DNA of 23,342 bases from Clostridiaceae bacterium UBA6085 (GCA_002428605.1 DIXH01000051.1:1-23342), one strand, 5' to 3'. Shown: positions 14,984 to 21,780, counted from the stretch's first letter. The notes: generated from the letters alone by a model not told the origin. Translations and numbers: made by a program.

Positions 14984-15934
14984 CTAATCGAGTATGCCTG
15001 CTTCCTTGAGGTATGCTTCAGCTATATCCTTTGGTGATGCACCGTCTACAATGACCTTCTTGTTCATCTCCTGCAGCTTTTCTTTGCTGAGTCCTTTGAA
15101 CAGGGTATCTAGTATCTCTTTTACCTCGGGATACTTGTCTGCAGTATCCTTCCTTACGATAGGTGCCGGCTCATATACCGGCGGAATCGACATGGGGTCT
15201 TCAAGTACGACAAGGCCAAGGTCAACAAGCGAGCCATCTGTGGCATATGCGAGCGCTGCATTTATCCCGTCACGGCCTTCAGACAGCGCCTTCAGTGTCT
15301 CTGCCGTATTGCCGTGAGGTAGCAGCACCAGCTGGGATGGCTGGAACTTGAAGCCGTATGCCTTCTCTATCCCCAGAAGTCCTGCTTCCTTTTCAGCGAA
15401 CAGCTGGCTGGTTATGAATTTTATCTCTCCGCCCTTGTTTATGTACGCAGCAAGGTCAGCAAGGCTCTTCACACTGTTCTTTTCCGAGAAGTCCTTTGTT
15501 ACGGCAATTGCCTCGGTGTTGTTTGCTTTTGCAGGTGTCATCCAGAGCAGTCCGTTCTTTTCATCCGCAGTCCTTATTGATTCATATGCAGAATCAGCTT
15601 TCACCCATACTGACTCCTCGAAGCCTTCAACATAATACTGTCCGTTTCCTGTGTAATCCACCCCGATATCAAGCTCACCCTGAAGAAGAGCGTTCCTGTG
15701 TACGTCAGGTGTCCCGAACTGAACCTTGTCCTCAATTACATAGCCCTTGTCCTCGAGAGCCAGAAGTATTATGTTTCCAAGGATACCACCCTCAGTGTCA
15801 ACGAATGACCCGACAGTGATCGGATCACCCTGGTTCTTTACCACAGGCTCCTCGGCCTTGCTTGTGCACGCGGAAAGAGCCAATATCGAAGCTGCCGCAA
15901 TTCCACTTATTATAAGCTTATTCAATTTCATCAT
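14984..15934 (-). CDS. osmoprotectant-binding lipoprotein (OsmF/YehZ, OpuCC type)
   Basis: The 316-residue protein starts with a lipoprotein signal and lipobox LSAC (C23), then the type-II binding fold of the OpuAC/QAT group: ITVGSFVDTEGGILGNIILLALEDKGY near 39-65, a GELDIGVDYTGNG segment near 91-103, and C-terminal IVRKDTADKYPEVKEILDTL. It is the first gene of a four-gene unit whose order (binding protein, large permease, ATPase, small permease) and sizes match E. coli yehZYXW, a low-affinity betaine importer. Two adjacent ATGs, 15934 and 15931, follow GAGGAGG; the second has the better spacing. Ligand (betaine, choline, carnitine or another amine) is not shown by the sequence. Confidence 0.92.
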   Translation of the reverse strand: MMKLNKLIISGIAAASILALSACTSKAEEPVVKNQGDPITVGSFVDTEGGILGNIILLALEDKGYVIEDKVQFGTPDVHRNALLQGELDIGVDYTGNGQYYVEGFEESVWVKADSAYESIRTADEKNGLLWMTPAKANNTEAIAVTKDFSEKNSVKSLADLAAYINKGGEIKFITSQLFAEKEAGLLGIEKAYGFKFQPSQLVLLPHGNTAETLKALSEGRDGINAALAYATDGSLVDLGLVVLEDPMSIPPVYEPAPIVRKDTADKYPEVKEILDTLFKGLSKEKLQEMNKKVIVDGASPKDIAEAYLKEAGILD

Positions 15935-15971
15935 TCGTCCTCCTCAAAGCCCAAAAAGGCATCTTTCATTT

Positions 15972-15977
15972 ATTATA
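15972..15977 (-). promoter_or_regulatory. -10-like element before the osmoprotectant operon
   Basis: TATAAT on the minus strand lies about 38 bp before the binding-protein start but without a recognisable -35 at 17 bp. A TTGACA at 16011-16016 is 33 bp away, too far to be its partner, and might belong to another promoter. Confidence 0.35.
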
Positions 15978-16048
15978 TTCTGTCAGGCAATTCAAAATGA
16001 AACCATTCCATGTCAAAATAAAGAATAAACCGTAAACAATCGCAGGCC

Positions 16049-16159
16049 TGTGGATAACTTTTTCCGAAACCTCAATATAATGCTTTAGTTCCAGGGCCTG
16101 TCGACAATCCACAGGTTTTCCACACTTATCCACATTGCCCACATCAGGCTTGTGGATTG
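16049..16159. promoter_or_regulatory. cluster of DnaA-box-like 9-mers
   Basis: The 319-bp gap between the XRE gene and the osmoprotectant operon contains two perfect TTATCCACA boxes (16126-16134 plus; 16049-16057 minus), one TTTTCCACA (16116-16124 plus) that fits the TTWTNCACA consensus, and two CAATCCACA near-boxes (16105-16113 plus; 16151-16159 minus). TTGCCCACA at 16135-16143 is a weaker member. On the plus strand the four from 16105 to 16143 start 11, 10 and 9 bp apart, about one helical turn each. The rest of the gap is AT-rich with no gene. No dnaA, dnaN or rpmH is in the window. Confidence 0.7.
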
Positions 16160-16224
16160 TTCAGATTGCTGACACATTTAAGTAGGTTGTATGAAGTTCC
16201 GGACAATATTACCTATAAGTAAAA

Positions 16225-16243
16225 GAGACGGCACCGCCGTCTC
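16225..16243 (-). terminator. terminator of the cyclophilin-DUF3783-XRE operon
   Basis: Perfect 8-bp arms GAGACGGC (16225-16232) and GCCGTCTC (16236-16243) with a 3-base loop are followed on the minus strand by TTTTAC, just after the XRE stop codon. Confidence 0.75.
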
Positions 16244-16250
16244 CCTGACT

Positions 16251-16943
16251 TCATATGAAAAACTCTACCTTGAATACCTTCATCAGCGGCTTCACATCTT
16301 TTACAGACATGGTTTCAGACTTCTCTCCGCTCTTGTTCGAGAGGAGCATGATGTTGCCGTTATTCAGGTTTATGGCCTTCCTCAGCATCCTTTTCCCCTT
16401 GTACTCCACAAGCAGGAACGAGGTTCCCTGGATTTCCTTCACCTCAGTGCAAAGCACCAGGTCTCCCTTTGCAATCCTGAAGCCCAGCAGGTCATCATCC
16501 ATTACCTTGATTGCCACCACCTTGTCGGCGGGATGTCCTTCTATCTTCTTGCCTGTGACCGCATAGGTCCTGTTCTCAATGGGATTAACCATCCCATAGT
16601 CATATACGGGTATGTTCTTGATGTTGTCGCCAAATGCCTGGTTCCAGAGCTCGCTCACCGGTGTTGCCGGAGCCTTGTATTCCTCCCTGGGCTTGAGCTG
16701 CACCCTTCTCACTTCAGGCTCATCGTTAGTAACTGAAGCTTCAAGGGACCCAAGTCCCATTTTGGTTACATCCTTCCCGAAGACCTTTGTGAACCTTTCG
16801 AGAAGGGCTTCATTGACTACCCTTCTACCCTGTTCAACCTCGTTTACAAAGCTTTCCGAAACTCCAAGCTTCTTTCCGAGCTGCTTCATGCTCATCCCGG
16901 ACTCTTCCCTGGCTTTCTTTAGCTGTTCTCCTACTCTGCTCAA
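16251..16943 (-). CDS. XRE-family regulator with degenerate S24-like C-terminal domain
   Basis: The 230-residue protein has an N-terminal XRE helix-turn-helix (about residues 4-57; MKQLGKKLGVSESFVNEVEQGRR region) and a C-terminal domain like the LexA/CI-type S24 fold, ending AKGDLVL near 158-164. In active S24 proteases a GDSM serine stands where this protein has DDDL (149-152), and the lysine position is also not clearly kept, so self-cleavage is unlikely. It may sense a ligand or dimerise instead. The start is a TTG at 16943 with GGAG eight bases upstream; the next in-frame Met would cut into the helix-turn-helix. It is the last gene of an operon with cyclophilin and DUF3783, 15 bp after the latter. 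Confidence 0.82.
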   Translation of the reverse strand: MSRVGEQLKKAREESGMSMKQLGKKLGVSESFVNEVEQGRRVVNEALLERFTKVFGKDVTKMGLGSLEASVTNDEPEVRRVQLKPREEYKAPATPVSELWNQAFGDNIKNIPVYDYGMVNPIENRTYAVTGKKIEGHPADKVVAIKVMDDDLLGFRIAKGDLVLCTEVKEIQGTSFLLVEYKGKRMLRKAINLNNGNIMLLSNKSGEKSETMSVKDVKPLMKVFKVEFFI

Positions 16944-16958
16944 TCAATACACTCCAAT

Positions 16959-17354
16959 CTATTGCCTTGCCGATTCTTCCGCGGCCCTTCTCTCCTGCTC
17001 GATCTTCCTGTTCTCCTCGCGTTCCTCCATGAGGTGCTCGATGAGATATGAGAACTTCCATCTGTAGGAGTTTTCAGTGACCACAGCCATTATTGCTCCG
17101 AATACGTGGTTTTTCCGGATCTTGACCACAGCTTCCTTCAGTTCCTCATTGGTCTCATATCCGTAGAATATGATTATCTTCACAGCCTGATGCGGCTTTC
17201 CTTCATACCTTATGCTCCTGCCTTCAAGTATGTCCTCCAGCGTGCCTCCGGCATTGCTGTCATCTACTATGTCCAGGCTGAAGCCTGCGCCAAGAAGCTC
17301 ATTCCTTTCCAGCTCGCTCAGTCCGTGGACAAGCAGCACTCTTCCTTCTCTCAT
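16959..17354 (-). CDS. DUF3783 domain protein
   Basis: The 131-residue protein has a DUF3783 core around IIIFYGYETNEELKEAVVKIR and the following FGAIMAVVTENSYRWKFSYLIEHLMEE, then a charged helical tail rich in Glu and Arg that may form a coiled coil. Function of the family is unknown. The start at 17354 has AAGGAG upstream, 12 bp after the cyclophilin stop, and the XRE regulator gene follows after 15 bp, so all three should be co-transcribed. Confidence 0.78.
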   Translation of the reverse strand: MREGRVLLVHGLSELERNELLGAGFSLDIVDDSNAGGTLEDILEGRSIRYEGKPHQAVKIIIFYGYETNEELKEAVVKIRKNHVFGAIMAVVTENSYRWKFSYLIEHLMEEREENRKIEQERRAAEESARQ

Positions 17355-17366
17355 TCCTATCTCCTT

Positions 17367-17879
17367 CTACAGTATCGCAGGTTCACCGATCTCATCAGCG
17401 TTCTCTACAGTTACCTTCACCATTATCTGGTCTTCCATAGGCTTGTCCCTGTAATCAGTCTTTATGGTCGACATTGCTATGGCATGCTCAACACCTTCGA
17501 TTACCTTTCCGAAGGATGCATACTGACCGTCAAGATGCGGTGAATCAGCAACCATTATGAAGAACTGGCTTCCAGCTGAGTCCATCATCTGCGCTCTTGC
17601 CATTGAAAGTACTCCGGTAGAATGCTTCAGGTCGTTCCTGAAACCATTTGCTGTGAATTCTCCCTTGATCCTGTAACCAGGTCCGCCTGTGCCTGTTCCG
17701 GTTGGGCAGCCTCCCTGGATCATGAAGCCAGGAATTACCCTGTGGAACTTGAGGCCATCATAGTAGCCCTTCTTTATGAGTGATACGAAGCTCTTCACAG
17801 TGTTTGGAGCTATCTCCGGGTAAAGCTCCGCCTTCATTACCTTGCCGTTGTTAAGTTCTATTGTCACTATCGGATTCAT
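17367..17879 (-). CDS. ppiB: cyclophilin-type peptidyl-prolyl cis-trans isomerase
   Basis: The 170-residue protein is a compact cytoplasmic cyclophilin with FHRVIPGFMIQGG at 45-57 (catalytic arginine R47), the GTGTGGPGYRIKGEF loop near 61-75, GVLSMARAQMMDSAGSQFFI near 88-107, and a DGQYASFGKVIEG segment. It should speed proline isomerisation during folding. No signal peptide is present. The frame extends upstream, but the ATG at 17879 has AAGGAGA eight bases before it and begins the conserved domain. It is the first gene of the operon with DUF3783 and the XRE regulator. Confidence 0.95.
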   Translation of the reverse strand: MNPIVTIELNNGKVMKAELYPEIAPNTVKSFVSLIKKGYYDGLKFHRVIPGFMIQGGCPTGTGTGGPGYRIKGEFTANGFRNDLKHSTGVLSMARAQMMDSAGSQFFIMVADSPHLDGQYASFGKVIEGVEHAIAMSTIKTDYRDKPMEDQIMVKVTVENADEIGEPAIL

Positions 17880-17912
17880 GTTATCAATCTCCTTGTGTTT
17901 TATTCTCCTCCC

Positions 17913-17918
17913 ATTATA
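17913..17918 (-). promoter_or_regulatory. -10 element of the cyclophilin operon
   Basis: A perfect TATAAT on the minus strand lies 33 bp before the cyclophilin ATG. The -35 at 17 bp (TTTTGT) is weak. Confidence 0.45.
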
Positions 17919-18036
17919 ACCTACAGTCGATGAATACAAAATACATGATATTTACATGAAATGCCAGAAATCCAGCTATCTCAATACAACAGCTATTCTC
18001 AAAGTCAGTCAGAATTTTGATCGCTTCAGAAAAAGT

Positions 18037-18048
18037 GAACGTACGGTC
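18037..18048. promoter_or_regulatory. degenerate third LexA-like half-palindrome
   Basis: GAACGTACGGTC differs by one base from GAAC-N4-GTTC and lies 21 bp upstream of the -35 box of the YciI-like gene. It may be a weak operator or chance. Confidence 0.25.
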
Positions 18049-18068
18049 TAATTTTTTTATAAATATCA

Positions 18069-18097
18069 TTGACTTAGAACATTCGTTCTTATATAAT
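18069..18097 (+). promoter_or_regulatory. strong SigA promoter of the YciI-like gene
   Basis: TTGACT (18069-18074) and TATAAT (18092-18097) are exactly 17 bp apart, about 37 bp before the ATG at 18135. This is close to consensus. Confidence 0.8.
18077..18088. promoter_or_regulatory. LexA/DinR-like operator 1
   Basis: GAACATTCGTTC matches the Firmicute SOS-box core GAAC-N4-GTTC and extends to the 5-bp arms AGAAC/GTTCT. It lies inside the promoter spacer, where a bound repressor would block RNA polymerase. A TetR-type regulator could use a similar palindrome. Confidence 0.55.
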
Positions 18098-18104
18098 AAA
18101 ACCA

Positions 18105-18116
18105 GAACATAAGTTC
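18105..18116. promoter_or_regulatory. LexA/DinR-like operator 2
   Basis: GAACATAAGTTC is a second GAAC-N4-GTTC palindrome, 28 bp downstream of the first and covering the expected transcription start. Confidence 0.55.
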
Positions 18117-18134
18117 AAGTAAGGAGTGATCAGG

Positions 18135-18410
18135 ATGCAGAAAAAGAATGGTTTATTCGTTAAGATACAGTACGACATGGACAGGAGAAATCCATCGGTA
18201 CACGGCAAGTCAATGCTAAGGGACCAGCAAACCAGCGAAGGCAGGTTCATGCTCTGCGGAGGGTCCTATATGAAGAATGAAGCAACAATGATATTCAATG
18301 CAAAGACTTTCAATGACGCAGAATATATAGTCAACAACAACCCGTTCATCAAGAACACCAACTACAGGTTTTCCATATACAGTGCTGACAGCATAGCCGC
18401 TAACGCGTGA
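18135..18410 (+). CDS. small YciI-like protein under a putative SOS-type promoter
   Basis: The product has about 91 residues and looks like a YCII-related dimeric alpha-beta barrel: an N-terminal strand GLFVKIQYD, a central GRFMLCGGSY turn, and DAEYIVNNNPFIKN near residues 61-74. Members of this fold include small enzymes and proteins of unknown function; none of their catalytic residues can be assigned here with confidence. The start is the ATG at 18135 (AAGGAG eight bases upstream) rather than the GTG at 18126 inside that site. It is monocistronic, with a strong promoter containing two LexA-like operators and a strong intrinsic terminator, so expression is probably high but tightly switched. 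Confidence 0.7.
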   Translation: MQKKNGLFVKIQYDMDRRNPSVHGKSMLRDQQTSEGRFMLCGGSYMKNEATMIFNAKTFNDAEYIVNNNPFIKNTNYRFSIYSADSIAANA

Positions 18411-18417
18411 AATATGA

Positions 18418-18445
18418 CCGGAGCTTCCAGTGCAGGCTGCTCCGG
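18418..18445 (+). other. hairpin downstream of the YciI-like gene
   Basis: Arms CCGGAGC (18418-18424) and GCTCCGG (18439-18445) pair around a 14-base loop with no T-run. It may protect the 3' end of the message ahead of the true terminator at 18464. Confidence 0.4.
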
Positions 18446-18463
18446 CATCCTATATATACCGTT

Positions 18464-18487
18464 GCCCCCAAAAGGGGCCTTTTTTTT
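18464..18487 (+). terminator. intrinsic terminator of the YciI-like gene
   Basis: GCCCC (18464-18468) pairs with GGGGC (18474-18478) around a 5-base loop, followed by C and eight T residues to 18487. This is a textbook intrinsic terminator. Confidence 0.88.
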
Positions 18488-18529
18488 CATCTAAATCTTT
18501 GTCCGGGTTCCTTTTCCGATATGTTGGGT

Positions 18530-18535
18530 TATAAT
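18530..18535 (+). promoter_or_regulatory. -10 element of the small membrane protein gene
   Basis: A perfect TATAAT lies 31 bp before the TTG start at 18567; the hexamer 17 bp upstream (GTTCCT) is a poor -35. Confidence 0.4.
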
Positions 18536-18566
18536 TGAAATAACAACATCTGGGAGGGATTGCTTC

Positions 18567-18992
18567 TTGAAATCAATAATTCCATCATCCTTGAAATATT
18601 TGGCCCTTATCATAATCGCTGTCCTTGGTGAGTTCCTGATCCGCAGCCTCTCATCCGGCAGCCCTGACGAGTTCTACAACATTCCTCTTTTACTCGGCAC
18701 TGTCGCCGCTTATCTGCTGTTCGGACTGGTACTTGGATCCGACGCGATTGCAGCAGGCTTCAGGACGAGGAGCAAGCTTGAAATCGACATACCAAGGCTG
18801 TCATTGGGATTAGCGACCCTTATAATATTCGCTACTATCGGATTCATGGGACTGTTCGAGCCAGGAAACAACTTCTCTCCAAACGGAGTGTTCCAGTTCG
18901 TGCTAAAGGGCAAAGGCTTCACAGCACTATTCCTTACACTCTCCGGATACTTCATATCTTCTTCGTTCAGGAAGTCAGACAGGATGTTCTGA
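18567..18992 (+). CDS. small multi-pass membrane protein, unknown function
   Basis: The 141-residue protein has four hydrophobic stretches, about residues 8-27, 39-60, 78-97 and 111-131, joined by short polar loops, and a basic C-terminus (SFRKSDRMF). I do not recognise the family. The first codon is a TTG at 18567, supported by GGGAGGG eight bases upstream; no ATG is available near the start. It stands alone on the plus strand between two terminators. Confidence 0.65.
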   Translation: MKSIIPSSLKYLALIIIAVLGEFLIRSLSSGSPDEFYNIPLLLGTVAAYLLFGLVLGSDAIAAGFRTRSKLEIDIPRLSLGLATLIIFATIGFMGLFEPGNNFSPNGVFQFVLKGKGFTALFLTLSGYFISSSFRKSDRMF

Positions 18993-19098
18993 TCAAAAAT
19001 ATTGCTAAGCTCTTCTCGGGTCAATTGATTGAACTTTATTTCTTGTAATGCTGAATTGCTTTATGGATTGGTATGAATAGTTTATAGGTTGATATATC

Positions 19099-19123
19099 AA
19101 AAGACAGGCGCCGCCTGTCTTTT
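19099..19123. terminator. bidirectional terminator
   Basis: Perfect 11-bp arms AAAAGACAGGC (19099-19109) and GCCTGTCTTTT (19113-19123) with a 3-base loop carry T-runs on both strands. It separates the convergent membrane protein and DUF1801 genes. Confidence 0.85.
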
Positions 19124-19144
19124 AAATTTCAGAAGATATCATTA

Positions 19145-19609
19145 TCACCTGCTCCTGTTTCTTCCCGATGCCTCAACGAGCGCTATCCACTCGTCAACAG
19201 TCATCTTTTGGCTGAATTCCCCTATGAGCTCGAAAGGGACCTTCTTCATGTTCCTGAACCTGAAGCAGCTTTTGCCCATGTCCAGCTTATTTCCTACCTG
19301 TTCTTCATACTTCTCCTTGAACCACCTTGCAAGCGAATCTTCGCCGTAGGCTCCCATATGGTAGAGAGATATGTGCTGCTTCTGCGATGCCAGGGCCATG
19401 AAGGGCAGCGGCGTCTTCTTGTCTTCAAGATACCCGAGTGGATATCTTGACAGCGGGACTACGTAGCATATCATCCCGTACCACATGGTCTCCACAAAGC
19501 CCTCAGGCAGGTTTTCCTTGATCACTTTCCTAAGCTTCTCCATTGGCTCTTTCCTGTCCTCCGGCAGCTCGTCCATATATTCTTCCGGTGTCCTTGCTTC
19601 GCTGGTCAT
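19145..19609 (-). CDS. DUF1801 family protein
   Basis: The 154-residue protein fits DUF1801 (YdhG-like): an N-terminal EEYMDELPEDRKEPMEKLRKVI helix, the ETMWYGMICYVVP strand near residues 40-52, ISLYHMGA near 80-87, and CFRFRNMKKVPFELIGEF near 114-131. The fold is related to iron-chaperone frataxin-like and YdhG proteins, but no function is established. GGGAGG lies seven bases before the ATG. It is a single-gene unit. Confidence 0.8.
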   Translation of the reverse strand: MTSEARTPEEYMDELPEDRKEPMEKLRKVIKENLPEGFVETMWYGMICYVVPLSRYPLGYLEDKKTPLPFMALASQKQHISLYHMGAYGEDSLARWFKEKYEEQVGNKLDMGKSCFRFRNMKKVPFELIGEFSQKMTVDEWIALVEASGRNRSR

Positions 19610-19712
19610 TTCTTTCCTCCCGTATTTTAAATCATATTGTATACGACCAATATACCATATGGAAATAGAGTATAAATGCCGGAACCATGAAATTCACCGA
19701 TTCTTAATTCTA

Positions 19713-19748
19713 ATGGCCCGGTGTTCACATTTGTAAACGCCGGGCCAT
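19713..19748 (-). terminator. terminator of the glutamine synthetase gene
   Basis: ATGGCCCGG (19713-19721) pairs with CCGGGCCAT (19740-19748), and the stem continues inwards through GTT/AAC with one wobble. It lies just after the synthetase stop codon. The following minus-strand tail is A+T-rich without a clean T-run. Confidence 0.7.
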
Positions 19749-19764
19749 CATTATCACCTGTTTA

Positions 19765-21660
19765 TCAGATATGTATGAGGTTTGCCTTGTATGCTGAGTA
19801 GTCTTTCCTCACAGCATTCATCATATCATAGACTTCCTTCTGGAGGCTGGATACCAGCTCATAGTCCTCTTCATGTATCGCCTTGCTGATCGTTGAGAAC
19901 AGGCAAAGCTCCCCTTCCTTGTCCTTCATGAGAGCATCCCTTGCATCGGATACCTTCCTGTACTTCTTGTCATCGTAGGAGTTGCCATATTCCGAGTCAT
20001 GGAGCTTCCTGCAGTTTCTAAGCTCGTTGACGAAGCCAGGTATTATCCTGTGTTCAAGCTCCTTTACCCATTTGTCTATGGAGAATACCTCGAAGCTTTC
20101 AAGTATCTTTGCTGAGAATACTCCATTTCTCTTCAATGTAGCAAGCTTCTCAGGATATTTGCTGAATGCTGTTATGTTCTCGTATACGGTTGAAGGGGCA
20201 TTCCCGAAGAACTTCTCCCTTTCCTCGTCTGTGAAGTCCTCGAACACATCCTTTTCAGTCCTGTAGGCTCTGCCTTCCTCAAGATACTCAGCCTTGTCCT
20301 CAGGAGCCTTGGATATCTCCTCCAGAAGCTCGGTCGGGGTCTTTTCAACTGCATAGTTTATACCGTCTGTCATGGTCATGAGCATTGCTGCAGTTGCAAG
20401 GAAAGTGTTGGTATGAGGATTCGGAGCACGGAGCTCGAACCTTGTGGCCATAGGATTGTTATCGTCCCTTATGAGGCCTATGAGGATCGTCCTGTTTCTC
20501 GAAGGTACCTTTGTCGATACTCCCAGGGATGTGACTATGCATATGGGCGCTTCATAGCCTTTCTTGAGCCTTCTGAAGGCGGCGTTTGAAGCTGTTACTA
20601 TGGGATTTATCACCTCATAGTTCTTGAGTATGCCCATAAGAGAACCGAAGCCGAGTGATGAGAGGAAATTGTCCTCTGTTGGCGCAAAAAGGTTGACCCT
20701 CTTTCCGTTCTTCAGCTTTACAGCAGCACCGACATGAGTATGCTCACCGCTTCCTGCTACACCGTCAATGGGCTTTGCAAGATATGTGACCTCAAGGCCA
20801 TGCCTTGCGAATACATCCCTTACAAGCTCCTTTATGAATATCTCGGAGTCTCCTGTTCCCATTGGATCGCTGAATCTCCAGTCGATCTCAAGCTGTTCCA
20901 TGACAGATGCGAATCTTCCGGTATCTGCGAGCTTCGCCTTTACTCCGCCGACTTCCTTGTGTCCCATTTCAGGGCTGAAGCCGTAAAGCTCCATGAGCAT
21001 AAGGGATTCCTCAAGGGCGCTTCTTACGTTGCCCCTGGTCCTGCCCCAATACTGCTCCTTTAGCTCCTGCGATGCGGAGAGTTCATCCACGTTGCCGGAG
21101 ATGCTTGGTGTCTTTACCCAGAACTCAAGCTCGGTGGCTGTGGTTATGTCTATCTTCTCTATATCGTCAGCAGTGAATCCGAATTCCTTCTGAAGCCTCT
21201 CGTTGGTCCTGAACTTCTCCATGAGGTTGTCCTCAAAGTCCTTTGCGGCATTCTTGAGGATAGACCTCGAGTCAACCTCGATGCCCTTATGGAAAAGGAA
21301 GCATGGAATCTTGATGGTACCGACAGGCTTGTCTTCATCTGAAGCTGAGAAGGCAAAGTTGTAGTCAACATGCCAGTTCGCGTTGATATCGCCCTTCATG
21401 TCCACCTTAGCGTCGTTAAGCGATGCTATCCTTGGCAAAACAACCGATGATCCGTCAGTCTGGGCAGCCATTCCATCAAGGAATGTCTCCATATCCTTCC
21501 TGAACAGCCTTACAGGGATCTTGGTGTCTGTCTCATGTCCCGCAAGGTCTACGCCTGCGATTGAAACGAACTTGATCTCTTCATGGTCGTCAAGCAGCTT
21601 TGTAAGTTCAGGTACAGAATGAAGGTCCTTTGGTATGGTATAAATCAGGTCTTTCCTCAT
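19765..21660 (-). CDS. long-form glutamine synthetase family protein
   Basis: The protein has about 631 residues, against roughly 440-470 for ordinary GlnA. The catalytic core is clear: ELEFW near 177-181, GSGEHTHVG near 303-311 (the GSGxHxH motif), NPIVTASNAAFRRLKKGYEAP region near 352-372, and RFELRAPNPHTN near 407-418. The last 150 or so residues are helical and charged, an extension without motifs I recognise. It lacks the hallmark opening of GSIII (GlnN). The likely reaction is ATP-dependent amidation of glutamate, though related long forms may act on other amines. I start at the ATG at 21660 (AAAGGA ten bases upstream) rather than 21711, which has no binding site and lies beyond the promoter -10. 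Confidence 0.85.
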   Translation of the reverse strand: MRKDLIYTIPKDLHSVPELTKLLDDHEEIKFVSIAGVDLAGHETDTKIPVRLFRKDMETFLDGMAAQTDGSSVVLPRIASLNDAKVDMKGDINANWHVDYNFAFSASDEDKPVGTIKIPCFLFHKGIEVDSRSILKNAAKDFEDNLMEKFRTNERLQKEFGFTADDIEKIDITTATELEFWVKTPSISGNVDELSASQELKEQYWGRTRGNVRSALEESLMLMELYGFSPEMGHKEVGGVKAKLADTGRFASVMEQLEIDWRFSDPMGTGDSEIFIKELVRDVFARHGLEVTYLAKPIDGVAGSGEHTHVGAAVKLKNGKRVNLFAPTEDNFLSSLGFGSLMGILKNYEVINPIVTASNAAFRRLKKGYEAPICIVTSLGVSTKVPSRNRTILIGLIRDDNNPMATRFELRAPNPHTNTFLATAAMLMTMTDGINYAVEKTPTELLEEISKAPEDKAEYLEEGRAYRTEKDVFEDFTDEEREKFFGNAPSTVYENITAFSKYPEKLATLKRNGVFSAKILESFEVFSIDKWVKELEHRIIPGFVNELRNCRKLHDSEYGNSYDDKKYRKVSDARDALMKDKEGELCLFSTISKAIHEEDYELVSSLQKEVYDMMNAVRKDYSAYKANLIHI

Positions 21661-21695
21661 GATATCTCTGTCCTTTCCATAAAAGAATAATGTAA

Positions 21696-21724
21696 ATGAT
21701 ACACCGTACATAAATACGCGTCAA
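21696..21724 (-). promoter_or_regulatory. SigA promoter of the glutamine synthetase gene
   Basis: TTGACG (21719-21724) and TATCAT (21696-21701) on the minus strand are 17 bp apart, 36 bp before the ATG at 21660. I see no good GlnR/TnrA site (TGTNA-N7-TNACA) here. Confidence 0.65.
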
Positions 21725-21780
21725 CGAATATGTTAAGAGAAATACGATTACATCAAAATATTTGTGAATCATTCGTCTAT

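Noticed and set aside
15935..16250. The DnaA-box region as the chromosomal origin oriC
   Set aside because: No dnaA, dnaN, rpmH, gidA or other origin-linked gene is in the window, and I see no clear unwinding element with DnaA-trio repeats next to the boxes. A secondary DnaA-binding locus fits better.
16251..16943. XRE/S24-like gene as a remnant of a prophage
   Set aside because: No integrase, phage structural gene, attachment repeat or change in base composition is seen around it; it is co-transcribed with housekeeping genes.
4854..19748. GGCCCGG stems at 4854-4880 and 19713-19748 as copies of one dispersed repeat
   Set aside because: Only the 9-base core GGCCCGGTG is shared; loops and flanks differ. 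Both are adequately explained as independent terminators of the genes they follow.
21691..21710. GlnR/TnrA-like site at the glutamine synthetase promoter
   Set aside because: The TGTAC and TTACA half-sites are separated by 10 bases rather than the seven of the consensus TGTNA-N7-TNACA.
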